A stretch of 64,000 nt of DNA, taken from contig CAYORM010000004.1 of assembly GCA_964406375.1 (NCBI GenBank), forward strand, positions 1 through 64,000. The letters are read 5' to 3'. This DNA comes from CAYORM01 sp964406375. Its GTDB lineage: Bacteria; Pseudomonadota; Alphaproteobacteria; DSM-16000; Inquilinaceae. Of the stretch, positions 42,962 to 52,285 are shown piece after piece. Each line of letters opens with the position of its first letter. The first letter of the stretch is position 1. The position numbers and the translations under genes were made by a program. The notes under the pieces are model-generated. The model ran no database searches and had not been told where the DNA came from. It was given only the letters and a program-made list of their open reading frames with translations.

Positions 42962-43726
42962 ATGGCTAGGCTCTTGTCGCTCCTGGAGGAACCGCCGCTA
43001 CAGCTTCAGACCTTCTACCGGTCGGGCCCCCTGCCCTGCCCGTATATCCCGGGCCGTACCGAGCGCAAGCTGTTCACCCGGGTGACACCCGACGCCGTGG
43101 CGGCCGCCAACGCCATCCTGACACGGGCGGGGTTCCGGCGGAGCCACGACATCATCTACCGGCCCGTCTGCGGCAACTGCCAGGCCTGCGTGCCGGTGCG
43201 CATCCCGGCGGCGGCCTTCGTGCCCGACCGGCGGATGCGCCGGACGATGCGGGCCAATGCCGATCTCGTGATGCGGATCGAGCCGGCACGGGCGACGGAT
43301 GAACAGTTCGCATTGTTCCGCGCCTACCAGACGGGCCGCCATCCCGACAGCGACATGGCCCGGATGACCGCGGCGGATTATGTGGCGATGGTCGAGGACG
43401 GCAGCACCGCCTCGCTGATGCTGAGCCTGCGCGACGCCGCCGGTCGGCTGTTCGGGGTGATGCTGGCCGATCTGCTCGAGGACGGGCTGTCGGCCGTCTA
43501 CAGTTTCTTCGATCCGGCCGAGCACCGGCGCTCGCTTGGCACGCAGATGATCCTGCTGCTGGTCGAGGAGGCGCGTCGGCGCGGCCTCGACTATGTCTAT
43601 CTCGGCTACTGGATCGCCGAATCACGCAAAATGGCCTACAAGCGCGCCTTCCACCCCATCGAGGCGCTGACCAGCACCGGCTGGGCGCCCCTGCCCCCAT
43701 TGAACCCGGCCTCGGCCGTGGAGTGA
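42962..43726 (+). CDS. bpt: Aspartate/glutamate leucyltransferase (N-end rule, Bpt/Ate family)
   Basis: A 254-residue aminoacyl-tRNA-protein transferase. The N-terminal domain has CPYIPGRTERKLFTRV and the Cys-rich RPVCGNCQACVPVRIP; the C-terminal GNAT-like domain has GLSAVYSFFDPAEHRRSLGT, LDYVYLGYWIAESRKMAYK and FHPIEAL. In bacteria such proteins attach leucine to proteins with acidic N-termini, marking them for ClpS/ClpAP. Its position near parC is common in Alphaproteobacteria. It has its own promoter. Confidence 0.95.
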   Translation: MARLLSLLEEPPLQLQTFYRSGPLPCPYIPGRTERKLFTRVTPDAVAAANAILTRAGFRRSHDIIYRPVCGNCQACVPVRIPAAAFVPDRRMRRTMRANADLVMRIEPARATDEQFALFRAYQTGRHPDSDMARMTAADYVAMVEDGSTASLMLSLRDAAGRLFGVMLADLLEDGLSAVYSFFDPAEHRRSLGTQMILLLVEEARRRGLDYVYLGYWIAESRKMAYKRAFHPIEALTSTGWAPLPPLNPASAVE

Positions 43727-43773
43727 TGGTGGGAGGCCCCTGCCGCCCTGGAGCGCCAGCCAGAGGAGCCCTC

Positions 43774-44889
43774 ATGACCATCCACCGCCGCCGCCTCGTC
43801 GGCGCGGCTGCCGGCGCCCTTGCGCTGGGTGCCGCCGGATCGGCGCTGCCGCGACCCGCCATCGCCCAGCAGCGCTACGAATGGCGGATGGTCACCGCAT
43901 GGCCACCGGATTTCCCCGGCATCGGGACCGGTGTGAAGCGCATGGTCGACTGGATCGGCCGCATGTCGGACGGCCGTTTGACGATCCGTCTGCATTGGGC
44001 GGGCGAGATCGTGCCGGCCTTCGAGGTCTTCGACGCCGTGGCCGACGGCACGGCCGAGCTTGGCCACAACGCACCCTACTATGACATCGCCAAGACGGAA
44101 GGCGCCGCCTTCTACACCGCCTTCCCCTTCGGGCTGACGGCGGCCGAGCAGGCGGCCTGGATCGAGTTCGGCGGCGGCCAGGCATTGTGGGACGCGCTCT
44201 ATGAACCCTTCGGCATCGCGCCCTTCCTCGCGGGAAACACCGGGCCGCAGATGTTCGGCTGGTTCCGGAAGGAGATTCGCACCGTCGAGGATCTGCGCGG
44301 CCTCAGGATGCGCACTGCCGGCAACGCCGCCCGCGTGCTGACACGGCTGGGCGCCACCATCGTCTCGCTGCCGCCCGCCGAGATCTTCCCCAATCTGCAG
44401 TCGGGGGCGATCGACGCGGCCGAGCTGACCGGCCCCTACAATGATCTCGCCGCCGGCTTCCACCAGGTCGCGCCCTACTACTACGCGCCGGGGTGGCAGG
44501 AGCCGTCGGGCGCGGTGGCGCTGCTCGCCAACCGGTCCAAATTGGCGAGCCTGCCGGCCGATCTGCAGGCGATCCTGGTGGCCGGCGCCGCCTGGGCCAA
44601 CCAGTCGATCTCGGCCGAATATACGGCGCGCAGCAGCGAGGCGCTGCGCACGCTCGTCCAACACCACGGGGTGCAGCTGCGCGAGCTGCCGCCGGAGGTC
44701 GTCCACGGGATGGCGGTCGCCACCAATGAGGTGCTGCTGGAGCTGATGGACACGGCCGATCCCGCCTCGCGCGCGGTGATCGACAGCTATGTCGCCTTCC
44801 GGCGGCAGGCCAATCCGTGGCTGCGCTTTGCCGATCTGCCGGTGGCCGCCGCGCGGATGACGGATGTACCCTTCGGGCGCGAAGGTTGA
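43774..44889 (+). CDS. TRAP transporter substrate-binding protein 1 (DctP/TakP-like)
   Basis: A 371-residue periplasmic protein with an Arg-rich, possibly Tat-type signal peptide (HRRRLVGAAAGALALG, cleavage near AIAQ). Core: YEWRMVTAWPPDFPGIGTG, MFGWFRKEIRTVEDLRGLRM, LQSGAIDAAELTGPYND and YYYAPGW. These TakP-type proteins bind alpha-keto acids or other carboxylates through a conserved Arg. Start at 43774 has AGAGGAG five nucleotides upstream; the frame is open earlier and overlaps bpt. It is followed 22 bp later by a close paralogue. Confidence 0.92.
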   Translation: MTIHRRRLVGAAAGALALGAAGSALPRPAIAQQRYEWRMVTAWPPDFPGIGTGVKRMVDWIGRMSDGRLTIRLHWAGEIVPAFEVFDAVADGTAELGHNAPYYDIAKTEGAAFYTAFPFGLTAAEQAAWIEFGGGQALWDALYEPFGIAPFLAGNTGPQMFGWFRKEIRTVEDLRGLRMRTAGNAARVLTRLGATIVSLPPAEIFPNLQSGAIDAAELTGPYNDLAAGFHQVAPYYYAPGWQEPSGAVALLANRSKLASLPADLQAILVAGAAWANQSISAEYTARSSEALRTLVQHHGVQLRELPPEVVHGMAVATNEVLLELMDTADPASRAVIDSYVAFRRQANPWLRFADLPVAAARMTDVPFGREG

Positions 44890-44911
44890 ACGATCAGATG
44901 GTGGAGAGATC

Positions 44912-46024
44912 ATGATCGCCGATCGTCGGACACTGATGCGTGGCGCGCTGCTGGGCGGCGCGACGCTGGCCGCCTCGCCGCTACCGCGGCCCGCCATTGC
45001 CCAGGGACGCATCGAGTGGCGCATGGCGACCTCCTGGCCACGCGGACTGCCGGGCCCAGGCACCGGGGCCGAACGGCTGGCCGAGCGCATCGGCGCGCTG
45101 TCGGACGGCCGGCTGACGGTCCGGGTCTTCTCGGCCGGCGAGCTGGTCCCGCCTTTCGAGGTGTTCGACGCCGTCGCCGGCGGAACCGCCGAGCTCGGCC
45201 ATGACGCGCCGCATTACAACGTCGCTAAGTCGCCGGCCGCTGCCTTCTACACCTCCTGCCCCTTCGGCCTGACCGCCGCCGAGCACAATGCCTGGCTGAA
45301 ATACGGTGGCGGCCAGGCCGCCTGGGACGCGCTTTACGAGCCCTTCGGCATCAAGCCCTTCGTCGCCGGCAACAGCGGCACCCAGATGTTCGGCTGGTTC
45401 CGGCGCGAGATCACCGCGGTCGAGGATCTCCGCGGTCTCAAATTCCGCACCGTCGGCAATCTCGCGAACGTCCTGTCACGGCTCGGCGTGACCATCGTCG
45501 GCCTGCCGCCGGGCGAGATCTTCACCAACCTCCAGTCGGGTGCGATCGATGCGGCCGAATGGGTCGGGCCCTACAACGACCTGACCTTCGGCTTCCACCA
45601 GGTGGCGCCCTATTACTACGGTCCCGGCTGGCCGGACCCCGGCGCGGCGCTGGAGCTGATCGTCAATCGCGACGCGTTCGAGGCACTGCCGGCCGATCTC
45701 AAAGCGGTGGTCGAGACGGCGGCCCATTGGGCCAATGAGGACATCCACGCCGAGTTCACCGCCCGCAGCGGTCCGGCGCTGCGCACGCTGGTCGAGGATC
45801 ACGGCGTGCAGCTCCGCGAGTTGCCGGAACCGGTGGTCGCCGCGATGGCCGAGGCATCGAGCGAGATGATCCTCGAACTCCTCGACACGGTCGACCCGCT
45901 GTCCAAGGCGGCGATCGAGAGCTATCTCGACTTCCGCGACGCCGTCGCACCCTGGACCCGCTTCGGCGAGTATGCGGCACTGGCGGCCCGGCTGCGGGCC
46001 GGGCCGGTCGGCCGCCGCCGCTAG
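44912..46024 (+). CDS. TRAP transporter substrate-binding protein 2 (tandem paralogue)
   Basis: A 370-residue paralogue of the preceding gene, aligned along its full length: signal peptide ending RPAIAQ, then IEWRMATSWPRGLPGPGTG, MFGWFRREITAVEDLRGLKF, LQSGAIDAAEWVGPYND and YYYGPGW. Here Trp in AAEWVGPYND replaces Leu of copy 1, a ligand-cavity position in this family, so the two may differ in specificity. GGAGAG precedes the ATG at 44912. It converges with dctM, only 8 bp from it. Confidence 0.92.
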   Translation: MIADRRTLMRGALLGGATLAASPLPRPAIAQGRIEWRMATSWPRGLPGPGTGAERLAERIGALSDGRLTVRVFSAGELVPPFEVFDAVAGGTAELGHDAPHYNVAKSPAAAFYTSCPFGLTAAEHNAWLKYGGGQAAWDALYEPFGIKPFVAGNSGTQMFGWFRREITAVEDLRGLKFRTVGNLANVLSRLGVTIVGLPPGEIFTNLQSGAIDAAEWVGPYNDLTFGFHQVAPYYYGPGWPDPGAALELIVNRDAFEALPADLKAVVETAAHWANEDIHAEFTARSGPALRTLVEDHGVQLRELPEPVVAAMAEASSEMILELLDTVDPLSKAAIESYLDFRDAVAPWTRFGEYAALAARLRAGPVGRRR

Positions 46025-46032
46025 GATCAGGA

Positions 46033-47517
46033 TCAGGGACCGAACAGCGTATCGAGGCTGGTCGAGGGCAGCGGCGCCGTCGGCGGGGCCATGAACTGGT
46101 CGAGGCTCACACCCTCCCCGCCGCCGGACGCCGTGCTGGGGAACAGCACGCCCGGCAGCCAGGTCGCGATCTCCGGCACCAGCCAGATGAGGCCGAGGCC
46201 GATGAGCTGCAGCGCGACGAACGGCATGGCGCCGCGCCAGATCACCGTGGTCGGCACGCTGCGATCGGCGGCACCACGCAGATAGAAGAGCGCGAAGCCG
46301 AAGGGCGGGGTCAGAAAGCTCGTCTGCAGGTTGACACTGATCAGGATGCCGAGCCAGAGCGGGTCGACACCGAGCGCCAGCAGCACCGGCGCCGTGATCG
46401 GCACGACGATGAAGATGATCTCGAAGGTGTCGAGGAAGAAGCCGAGGACGAAGATCACCGCCATCACCGCGGCGGTGGCGGCGACCGCCCCGCCCGGCAT
46501 GTTCGACAGGACGTCGGTGACGATCGCCTCACCGCCAAGGCCACGGAAGACGACGCTGTAGACCGAGGCACCGAGCAGGACGACGAAGACCATCGCGCTG
46601 ATCTGTACCGTCTGGTGCAGCGCGTCGCGCAGGATGGCGAGGGTCAGCCGGCCGCGCAGGGCCGACAGGATGATCGCGCCCACCGCCCCGACCGAGGCGG
46701 ACTCGGTCGCCGTGGCGAAACCGCCGAGGATCGAGCCGAGCACCGCGAGGATCAGCACGAGCGGCGGCAGCATTGCCCCGGCCACGTCACGGCCGAGCCG
46801 TGCGCGCTCGCCGGCCGTAAGTTGCCGCGCCGGCGCCGCCGAGGGGCGGAACAGCGCGACCCCGCCGATCCACAGGAGATAGAGCAGGACGAGGGTGAAG
46901 CCGGGCAGGAGCGCTCCGGCGAAGAGCTGGCCGACGGACAACGGCTCGGGGGCGAAATTGCCGATGCTCTGCTGCGCCGCCTGGTTGGCGTTCTGCAGCA
47001 TGTCGGCGAGGAAGATCAGCACCGTCGATGGCGGGATGATCTGGCCGAGCGTGCCCGAGGCGCAGACGATGCCGGTCGCAAGGCGCGGGTCATAGCCGGC
47101 CCGCAGCATCGCCGGTAGGCTGAGCAGCCCCATGGTGACGACCGTGGCGCCGATCACCCCGGTCGAGGCGGCCAGCATCGCGCCGACCAGCACGACGGAG
47201 ATGCCGAGGCCGCCGCGCAGCCCGCCGAAGAGCTTGCCCGCCGTGTCGAGCAGCGCTTCGGCAGATTTCGACCGCTCCAGCATCATTCCCATGAAGACGA
47301 AGAGCGGGACGGCGACAAAGACCTCCCGCGTCATTACGTCGTAATAGCGCGAGGCTAGGCCGAGCAGCAGCGCCGGATCGAAGACGCCGGCCGCCTGCCC
47401 GAAGCCGGCGAAGAACAGCGAAAGCCCCGCGAGGGTGAAGGCGACGGGATAGCCGAGCAGGATGGCGGGGATGGTCGCGACGATCATCGCGATCGCCAGG
47501 ATCTCACCGATCGGCAT
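46033..47517 (-). CDS. dctM: TRAP transporter large permease (DctM)
   Basis: A 494-residue integral membrane protein with about 12-13 hydrophobic segments covering nearly its whole length. Family landmarks: VPLFVFMGMMLERSKSAEALLD, GASTGVIGATVVTMGLLSLPAM-type region, GTLGQIIPPSTVLIFLADML, and NLQTSFLTPPFGFALFYLRG near the C-terminus. It is the ion-coupled transport subunit. It lies 7 bp downstream of dctQ on the minus strand; the two binding-protein genes face it from the plus strand. The C-terminal tail after residue 465 is Gly/Ser/Pro-rich and unusual in length. Confidence 0.93.
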   Translation of the reverse strand: MPIGEILAIAMIVATIPAILLGYPVAFTLAGLSLFFAGFGQAAGVFDPALLLGLASRYYDVMTREVFVAVPLFVFMGMMLERSKSAEALLDTAGKLFGGLRGGLGISVVLVGAMLAASTGVIGATVVTMGLLSLPAMLRAGYDPRLATGIVCASGTLGQIIPPSTVLIFLADMLQNANQAAQQSIGNFAPEPLSVGQLFAGALLPGFTLVLLYLLWIGGVALFRPSAAPARQLTAGERARLGRDVAGAMLPPLVLILAVLGSILGGFATATESASVGAVGAIILSALRGRLTLAILRDALHQTVQISAMVFVVLLGASVYSVVFRGLGGEAIVTDVLSNMPGGAVAATAAVMAVIFVLGFFLDTFEIIFIVVPITAPVLLALGVDPLWLGILISVNLQTSFLTPPFGFALFYLRGAADRSVPTTVIWRGAMPFVALQLIGLGLIWLVPEIATWLPGVLFPSTASGGGEGVSLDQFMAPPTAPLPSTSLDTLFGP

Positions 47518-47524
47518 GCGGGTC

Positions 47525-48085
47525 TCAGACGGCGGGTGACCGGTCGCCTTCCGGGCGGCCGGCGAGGAGGAGAAGGCGCCGGCCGATCAGGGCGGCGCCC
47601 TGCAGGCCGACAAATGCGCAGAACAGCCAGATGACCGTCTTGAGCAGGAAGACGCCGGGCAGTCCACCCGGTTCGGGCGAGGCCTCGAACAGGCGCCAGG
47701 AGCGCAGGATGAACCCCGTTGCCCCCGTCGCGAGAACGGCCAGCCAGGGGAAAAGCAGCAGCAGCGTGCAAGCGATGTCGATGGCGGCCCGCGTCTTCGG
47801 CGCGAGCCGCCCATAGATCACATCCACCCGGACGTGCCTGTCATGGGCGAGCGCGTAGCCGGCGCCGAGCATGAAGACGAGGCCATGCAGCCAGACATAG
47901 CCCTCCTGCATGCCGATGCTGCCCCAGCGGAAGGCGTAGCGGAGGAATGCGGTCGCAAAGCACAGCAGCACGCAGCCCAGCACGGCCCAGGCGGCGATCC
48001 GACCGACGGCCTGGTTCAGCCGGTCGACACCCTCGACGAAGCGCGCGATCGCATCCAAGGGCGCCTCCTTTGACCCGATGTCCAT
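47525..48085 (-). CDS. dctQ: TRAP transporter small permease (DctQ)
   Basis: A 186-residue protein with four hydrophobic segments. GMQEGYVWLHGLVFMLGAGYALAHDRHVRVDVIYGRL is the DctQ family core (residues ~58-93; GYALAHDRHVRVDV is the clearest part). It stabilises DctM. It starts at 48085 with AAGGAGG nearby (GGTCAAAGGAGGCGCCC on the minus strand). It follows parC in the direction of transcription by 23 bp, so read-through from the parC operon is possible. Confidence 0.9.
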   Translation of the reverse strand: MDIGSKEAPLDAIARFVEGVDRLNQAVGRIAAWAVLGCVLLCFATAFLRYAFRWGSIGMQEGYVWLHGLVFMLGAGYALAHDRHVRVDVIYGRLAPKTRAAIDIACTLLLLFPWLAVLATGATGFILRSWRLFEASPEPGGLPGVFLLKTVIWLFCAFVGLQGAALIGRRLLLLAGRPEGDRSPAV

Positions 48086-48108
48086 CGATGGCGGGTGGTC
48101 GCGACCGG

Positions 48109-50328
48109 TCAGCCGAAGCGATTGGTCTGCGGGAAACCGCGCGGCGGCAGATGGCCGGTCAGGCCGCGCCGCGCGATCGGGATCTGCGGCTCGGTCCGGA
48201 TCCGGCCGCCGGCCATCGGCCAGGAAAGCCCGGTGGCCCGGTCGAAGGTGACGAGGTCGGACAAGGAGGCGCCGTGGTACTTCTGCAGGATGACACCCTT
48301 CCCCTTGGCCAACTGCGGCAGCTCGGCGACGGGGAAGCAGAGCAGCCGGCGGTTGGTGCCGACCACGGCGACCATGTCGCCCTCCACCGGACGGCAGATC
48401 GCCGCCCGTGCGCCGTCATTGAGCACCAGCACCTGCCGGCCCGCCCGCGTCTGGGCGATGACGTCGTCCTCGGCCACGAGGAACCCGCGGCCGTCGGAGG
48501 AGGCGACAATCAGCCGGCGGCCGGGCACATGCACGAGAAGCCCGAGGATCGTCGCCTCATTGGCAAGGTCGATTGCCATCCGCACCGGCTCACCGAAGCC
48601 GCGCCCGCGCGGCAGCTTGTCCGCCGCGAGGGTGTAGAAGCGGCCGTCATCGGCGAAGAGTAGGATCTTGTCGGTGGTCTCGGCGCGCAGGACGAAGCCT
48701 TCGGCATCGCCCTCCTTGTAGCGGATCTCCGCCGGTTCGACCTGATGGCCTCGGACGGCGCGGATCCAGCCCTTGGCCGAGAGCAGGATGGTGATCGGTT
48801 CGCGCTCGACCACCGCCTCGAGCGGCACCACGACCGCCGCCGGCGGCTCGCCGATCCGGGTCCGGCGCGCGCCATGCGGTGAGCCCGGGCCGAAGCGCTT
48901 GCGGATCTCGCCGATCTCCCGGCCGATCTTCCGCCAGCGCTTGGCCTCGCTTGCGAGCAGACCCTCAAGCGACCGCTGCTCCTCGGTGAGCGCGGCATGC
49001 TCCCGCCTGATCTCCATCTCCTCGAGCTTGCGCAGTGCCCGCAGCCTCATGTCGAGGATGGCATCGGCCTGTACCTCCGTCAGCTCGAAGCGCTTGATCA
49101 GCGCCGCCTTCGGATCATCCTCCTCGCGCACGATGCGGATCACCTCGTCGAGATCGAGGAAGACGACGAGATAGCCGTCGAGGATCTCGAGACGTCGCGC
49201 GATCCGGGCGAGCCGATGGCGGCTGCGCCGCTCCAGCACCTCCATCCGGTGATCGAGGAAAGCCCGCAGCACCTCGCGCAGCCCCATCACCGAGGGGACG
49301 TTGCGCGCGTCGAGCACGTTCATGTTGAGGGCGAAGCGCGTCTCGAGATCGGTCAGCCGGAAGAGCTGGCCCATCAGCATGTCGGCATCAACATTGCGAC
49401 TCTTCGGCACCAGGACGAGCCGCACATCCTCCGCCGACTCGTCACGGATGTCCTCGAGCTGCGGCAGCTTCTTCGACAGCAGGAGATCGGCGATGCGTTC
49501 GACGAGCTTCGACTTCGCGACCTGGTACGGAATCTCGGTCACGACGATCTGATAGAGTCCCTGCGGGAGCTTCTCGATCTCCCAGCGGGCGCGAAGGCGC
49601 AGGCTGCCCCGGCCCTTCTCATAGGCCTCGCGCACCGTCTCCTGCGATTCGACCAGTTCGCCGCCGGTTGGAAAATCTGGGCCGGGCATGACCGCGAGGA
49701 TGGCGTCGAGCGAGGTGTCGGGCTTCTCGATCAGCAGCGTCAGCGCGTCGCAGATCTCCGCCACATTGTGCGGCGGGATCGACGTCGCCATGCCGACCGC
49801 GATTCCCTGTGCGCCATTGGCCAGGAGGTTCGGAAAGGCCGCCGGCAGCACCACCGGCTCGCGTCCCTCGCCGTCATAGGTCTCGCGGAAGTCGACCGCA
49901 TCCTCGTCGATACCGTCGAGCAGCGCCTCGGCAACGGCGGTGAGCCGGGCCTCGGTGTAGCGCATGGCCGCGGCATTATCGCCGTCGACATTGCCGAAAT
50001 TGCCCTGGCCGTCGATCAGCGGGTAGCGCTGCACGAAATCCTGGGCGAGGCGCACCATCGCCTCATAGACCGCATCATTGCCGTGCGGGTGGTACTGGCC
50101 GATGACCTCGCCGACGACGCGCGCCGATTTCTTGGGCGGGGTGTTCGGCGACAACCGGAGCTGCCGCATCGCGTAGAGGATGCGCCGATGCACCGACTTC
50201 AGGCCGTCGCGCACATCGGGCAGCGAGCGCGAGGTGATCGTCGACAGCGCGTAGGTCAGATAACGGGTCCCGAGCGCCTCGTGCAGCGCGACGGGCAGGA
50301 TGTTTTCGGCTTCGGTCGGGCTCTTCAT
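48109..50328 (-). CDS. parC: DNA topoisomerase IV subunit A
   Basis: A 739-residue type IIA topoisomerase subunit. The DNA-cleaving tyrosine is Tyr124 in AAMRYTEARLT; winged-helix region HPHGNDAVYEAMVRLAQ holds the quinolone-determining positions. The position of E. coli ParC Ser80 is Asp85 here. The C-terminal domain contains beta-propeller blades (GEPVRMAIDLANE, GRGFLVAEDDVI) and is shorter and more degenerate than in GyrA, without a GyrA box (QRRGGKG), which supports ParC. It overlaps recO by 4 bp and ends the core operon. Confidence 0.95.
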   Translation of the reverse strand: MKSPTEAENILPVALHEALGTRYLTYALSTITSRSLPDVRDGLKSVHRRILYAMRQLRLSPNTPPKKSARVVGEVIGQYHPHGNDAVYEAMVRLAQDFVQRYPLIDGQGNFGNVDGDNAAAMRYTEARLTAVAEALLDGIDEDAVDFRETYDGEGREPVVLPAAFPNLLANGAQGIAVGMATSIPPHNVAEICDALTLLIEKPDTSLDAILAVMPGPDFPTGGELVESQETVREAYEKGRGSLRLRARWEIEKLPQGLYQIVVTEIPYQVAKSKLVERIADLLLSKKLPQLEDIRDESAEDVRLVLVPKSRNVDADMLMGQLFRLTDLETRFALNMNVLDARNVPSVMGLREVLRAFLDHRMEVLERRSRHRLARIARRLEILDGYLVVFLDLDEVIRIVREEDDPKAALIKRFELTEVQADAILDMRLRALRKLEEMEIRREHAALTEEQRSLEGLLASEAKRWRKIGREIGEIRKRFGPGSPHGARRTRIGEPPAAVVVPLEAVVEREPITILLSAKGWIRAVRGHQVEPAEIRYKEGDAEGFVLRAETTDKILLFADDGRFYTLAADKLPRGRGFGEPVRMAIDLANEATILGLLVHVPGRRLIVASSDGRGFLVAEDDVIAQTRAGRQVLVLNDGARAAICRPVEGDMVAVVGTNRRLLCFPVAELPQLAKGKGVILQKYHGASLSDLVTFDRATGLSWPMAGGRIRTEPQIPIARRGLTGHLPPRGFPQTNRFG

Positions 50329-51059
50329 GTCGGCGGCACACTATCAGATGCTGCGGCCTCGCGCCGATAGGCCTCCACAAGCCGCGTGCGCGCGGCCGGC
50401 AGGGCACGCCAGCCCTGCGCCAGCAGATGGCGCTCGAGGAAATGGCCGGTCAGCGCCAGCCCGTCGAGGATCGCGGTAGCGTCGGCGGGCCCGGCGCCGA
50501 CGAGAAAGCCGGGCAGCGGCAAAAGCCGGTCGCGCCAGGGTTCGCCGGCCGCGGCCGAAACCGCCCTTCCGCTGCGCGGGCTGACATAGGCGAGATGGTC
50601 GTTGTCGCCACCGAGCGCGCAGGACGACAGGTCGAGGCCGAAGCCGAGCTCGGCCAGCAATCCGACCTCCCAGCGCACCAGCGCCGCGTCCCAGGCCTCG
50701 CCGTCGAGCAGGGAGAGCAGCGCCGCGGTCCCGTCCCACAGCGCCGGATGCGCCTCGCGCTCGGCCATCGCGGCGTCGAGCAGCGCACAGACCGCGCCGA
50801 GCGCCATCAGTGGCAGCGGCCGGTCGATCAGCCGCCCGGCCGGCTGGTCGACCGGCTCGATCGCGAACCGGCCGAGATGATCGGCGAGCCGCGCGCGCCA
50901 GCGCGCCGCAACGAGGCTGCCGGGCTGGGCCGGCGCGCTGCGGCCATGCACCAGCCCCGCATGGCGGCCGTGGAGCCGGGCGAAGATGGTGGCGACCAGC
51001 GCCGTCTCACCATGCGGCCGGACGCCGAGGAGGATGGCGTCGTCGCGCCACTCGATCAT
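50325..51059 (-). CDS. recO: DNA repair protein RecO
   Basis: A 244-residue recombination mediator. The N-terminal OB-fold begins MIEWRDDAILLGVRPHGETA, then GLVHGRSAPAQPGSLVAARW. The helical C-terminal part contains LRWEVGLLAELGFGLDLSSC-like sequence and ends LPAARTRLVEAYRR. It helps RecR load RecA on SSB-coated DNA. Start at 51059 matches the family; the frame continues upstream into the MFS gene. Coupled to parC by ATGA overlap. Usually recO follows era directly; here an MFS gene intervenes. Confidence 0.93.
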   Translation of the reverse strand: MIEWRDDAILLGVRPHGETALVATIFARLHGRHAGLVHGRSAPAQPGSLVAARWRARLADHLGRFAIEPVDQPAGRLIDRPLPLMALGAVCALLDAAMAEREAHPALWDGTAALLSLLDGEAWDAALVRWEVGLLAELGFGLDLSSCALGGDNDHLAYVSPRSGRAVSAAAGEPWRDRLLPLPGFLVGAGPADATAILDGLALTGHFLERHLLAQGWRALPAARTRLVEAYRREAAASDSVPPT

Positions 51060-51093
51060 CTCTGCCCTGCCCGTTCGCGCGCCATCCGCCGCC

Positions 51094-52263
51094 TCACCGC
51101 CCGGCGCGCCGCATCGCGGCGCGCAGCAGCGGCGGGACGACCAGGAGGAAGGGCAGTCCCATGGCGATGAACAGCGCGTCGGGCGGCCCGACCTGCATCG
51201 CCACGCCACCGAGCGGCGGTCCGGCGATGAAGCCCGCTGTGTAGGCCATGATGAAGGTGGCGTTGGCAGCCGCGACGAAGCCTGGCGGCACGGCCCTGAC
51301 GGCGAGCGTCAGCCCGATCGTGTAGAAGCTGCCGATCGCCCCGCCCCACAGCGCCATCACCACCCAGCCAGCCGCACCGGCCTCTGCGGTCAGAGGCGCC
51401 CCGGCGGTGCAGGCCAGCGTCGCCATCACGAAGATGAGGACGAGGCGCGGGCCGCGGACCGTGTCGACGAGCCAGCCGGCCAGCGGCTGGAATCCCAGCG
51501 CGCCGATGGCGAAGACCGAGGCGAGTGCCACGATCCGTTCTTCGGAGAAGGCGTTGGCGACACCATAGAGCGGGAAGAGGGTTGAGACCGTCCCCTCGCC
51601 GAAGCCGCAGAGAAAGCCCGCAGCGACCGCCACCGGGGCGGCGGCGACAACATCCACGAGGCGCCCCGCCCCGTGTCGCGATGGCAGGGCCGGCATCCGC
51701 CTGCGGGAAGCCAGGATCGGCAGGCTGCCGGAAGCGAGCAGCAGTGCGGCAAGGAGGAACGGCGCCGTGCCGGTGGTGCCCGCCATGCCGAGCAGCAGCG
51801 GACCGGCGGCCATGCCACCACCCCAGATCGTCGCGTAGATCGACAGGATGCGGCCGCGCGACCCCTCACCGGCCAGAAGGTTGATCCAGGTCTCGCTGAG
51901 CACCCAGACGGCCGCCGTCGCCCCGCCCAGGACAAAGCGCAGCGCCAGCAGGGCCGCAGCGCCGTCGACATGCGGGAAGACCGCCAGGACCGCGGCGGAG
52001 AGCAGCAGCGCGAGGGTGATCGAGCGGCCGAGACCCAGGGCGCGGGCCAGCCGCGGGGCCTGCGGGCCGGCGAGCAGCAGCGCGGCCGAATAGACCGCGG
52101 CATTGATCCCGATGAACCCTTCGGAAAAGCCGCGGCGCTCGAGAAAGAGTGCCATCAGCGGCGCGGTCATGCCGATGACGAGGCCGACACAGGCCGCGCT
52201 CGCCAGCACGGCGACCAGGCTCAGCCGCCGGTCGCGCGGCGCGAGGACGAGGCACTCGGTCAT
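51094..52263 (-). CDS. MFS transporter inserted between era and recO
   Basis: A 389-residue membrane protein with 12 predicted hydrophobic segments. First helix LSLVAVLASAACVGLVIGM; the loop 2-3 region LARALGLGRSITLALLLS; SETWINLLAGEGSRGRILSIYATIWGGGMAAGP in the middle is typical of the YcaD/UMF-type sugar or drug exporters. Start at 52263 (MTECLVLAP) matches relatives; no strong ribosome-binding site. Gap to era is 22 bp and to recO 34 bp, so it is probably co-transcribed with the housekeeping genes. The substrate is unknown. Confidence 0.9.
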   Translation of the reverse strand: MTECLVLAPRDRRLSLVAVLASAACVGLVIGMTAPLMALFLERRGFSEGFIGINAAVYSAALLLAGPQAPRLARALGLGRSITLALLLSAAVLAVFPHVDGAAALLALRFVLGGATAAVWVLSETWINLLAGEGSRGRILSIYATIWGGGMAAGPLLLGMAGTTGTAPFLLAALLLASGSLPILASRRRMPALPSRHGAGRLVDVVAAAPVAVAAGFLCGFGEGTVSTLFPLYGVANAFSEERIVALASVFAIGALGFQPLAGWLVDTVRGPRLVLIFVMATLACTAGAPLTAEAGAAGWVVMALWGGAIGSFYTIGLTLAVRAVPPGFVAAANATFIMAYTAGFIAGPPLGGVAMQVGPPDALFIAMGLPFLLVVPPLLRAAMRRAGR

Positions 52264-52285
52264 AGCCCGGCAGGATGTGGACCGG

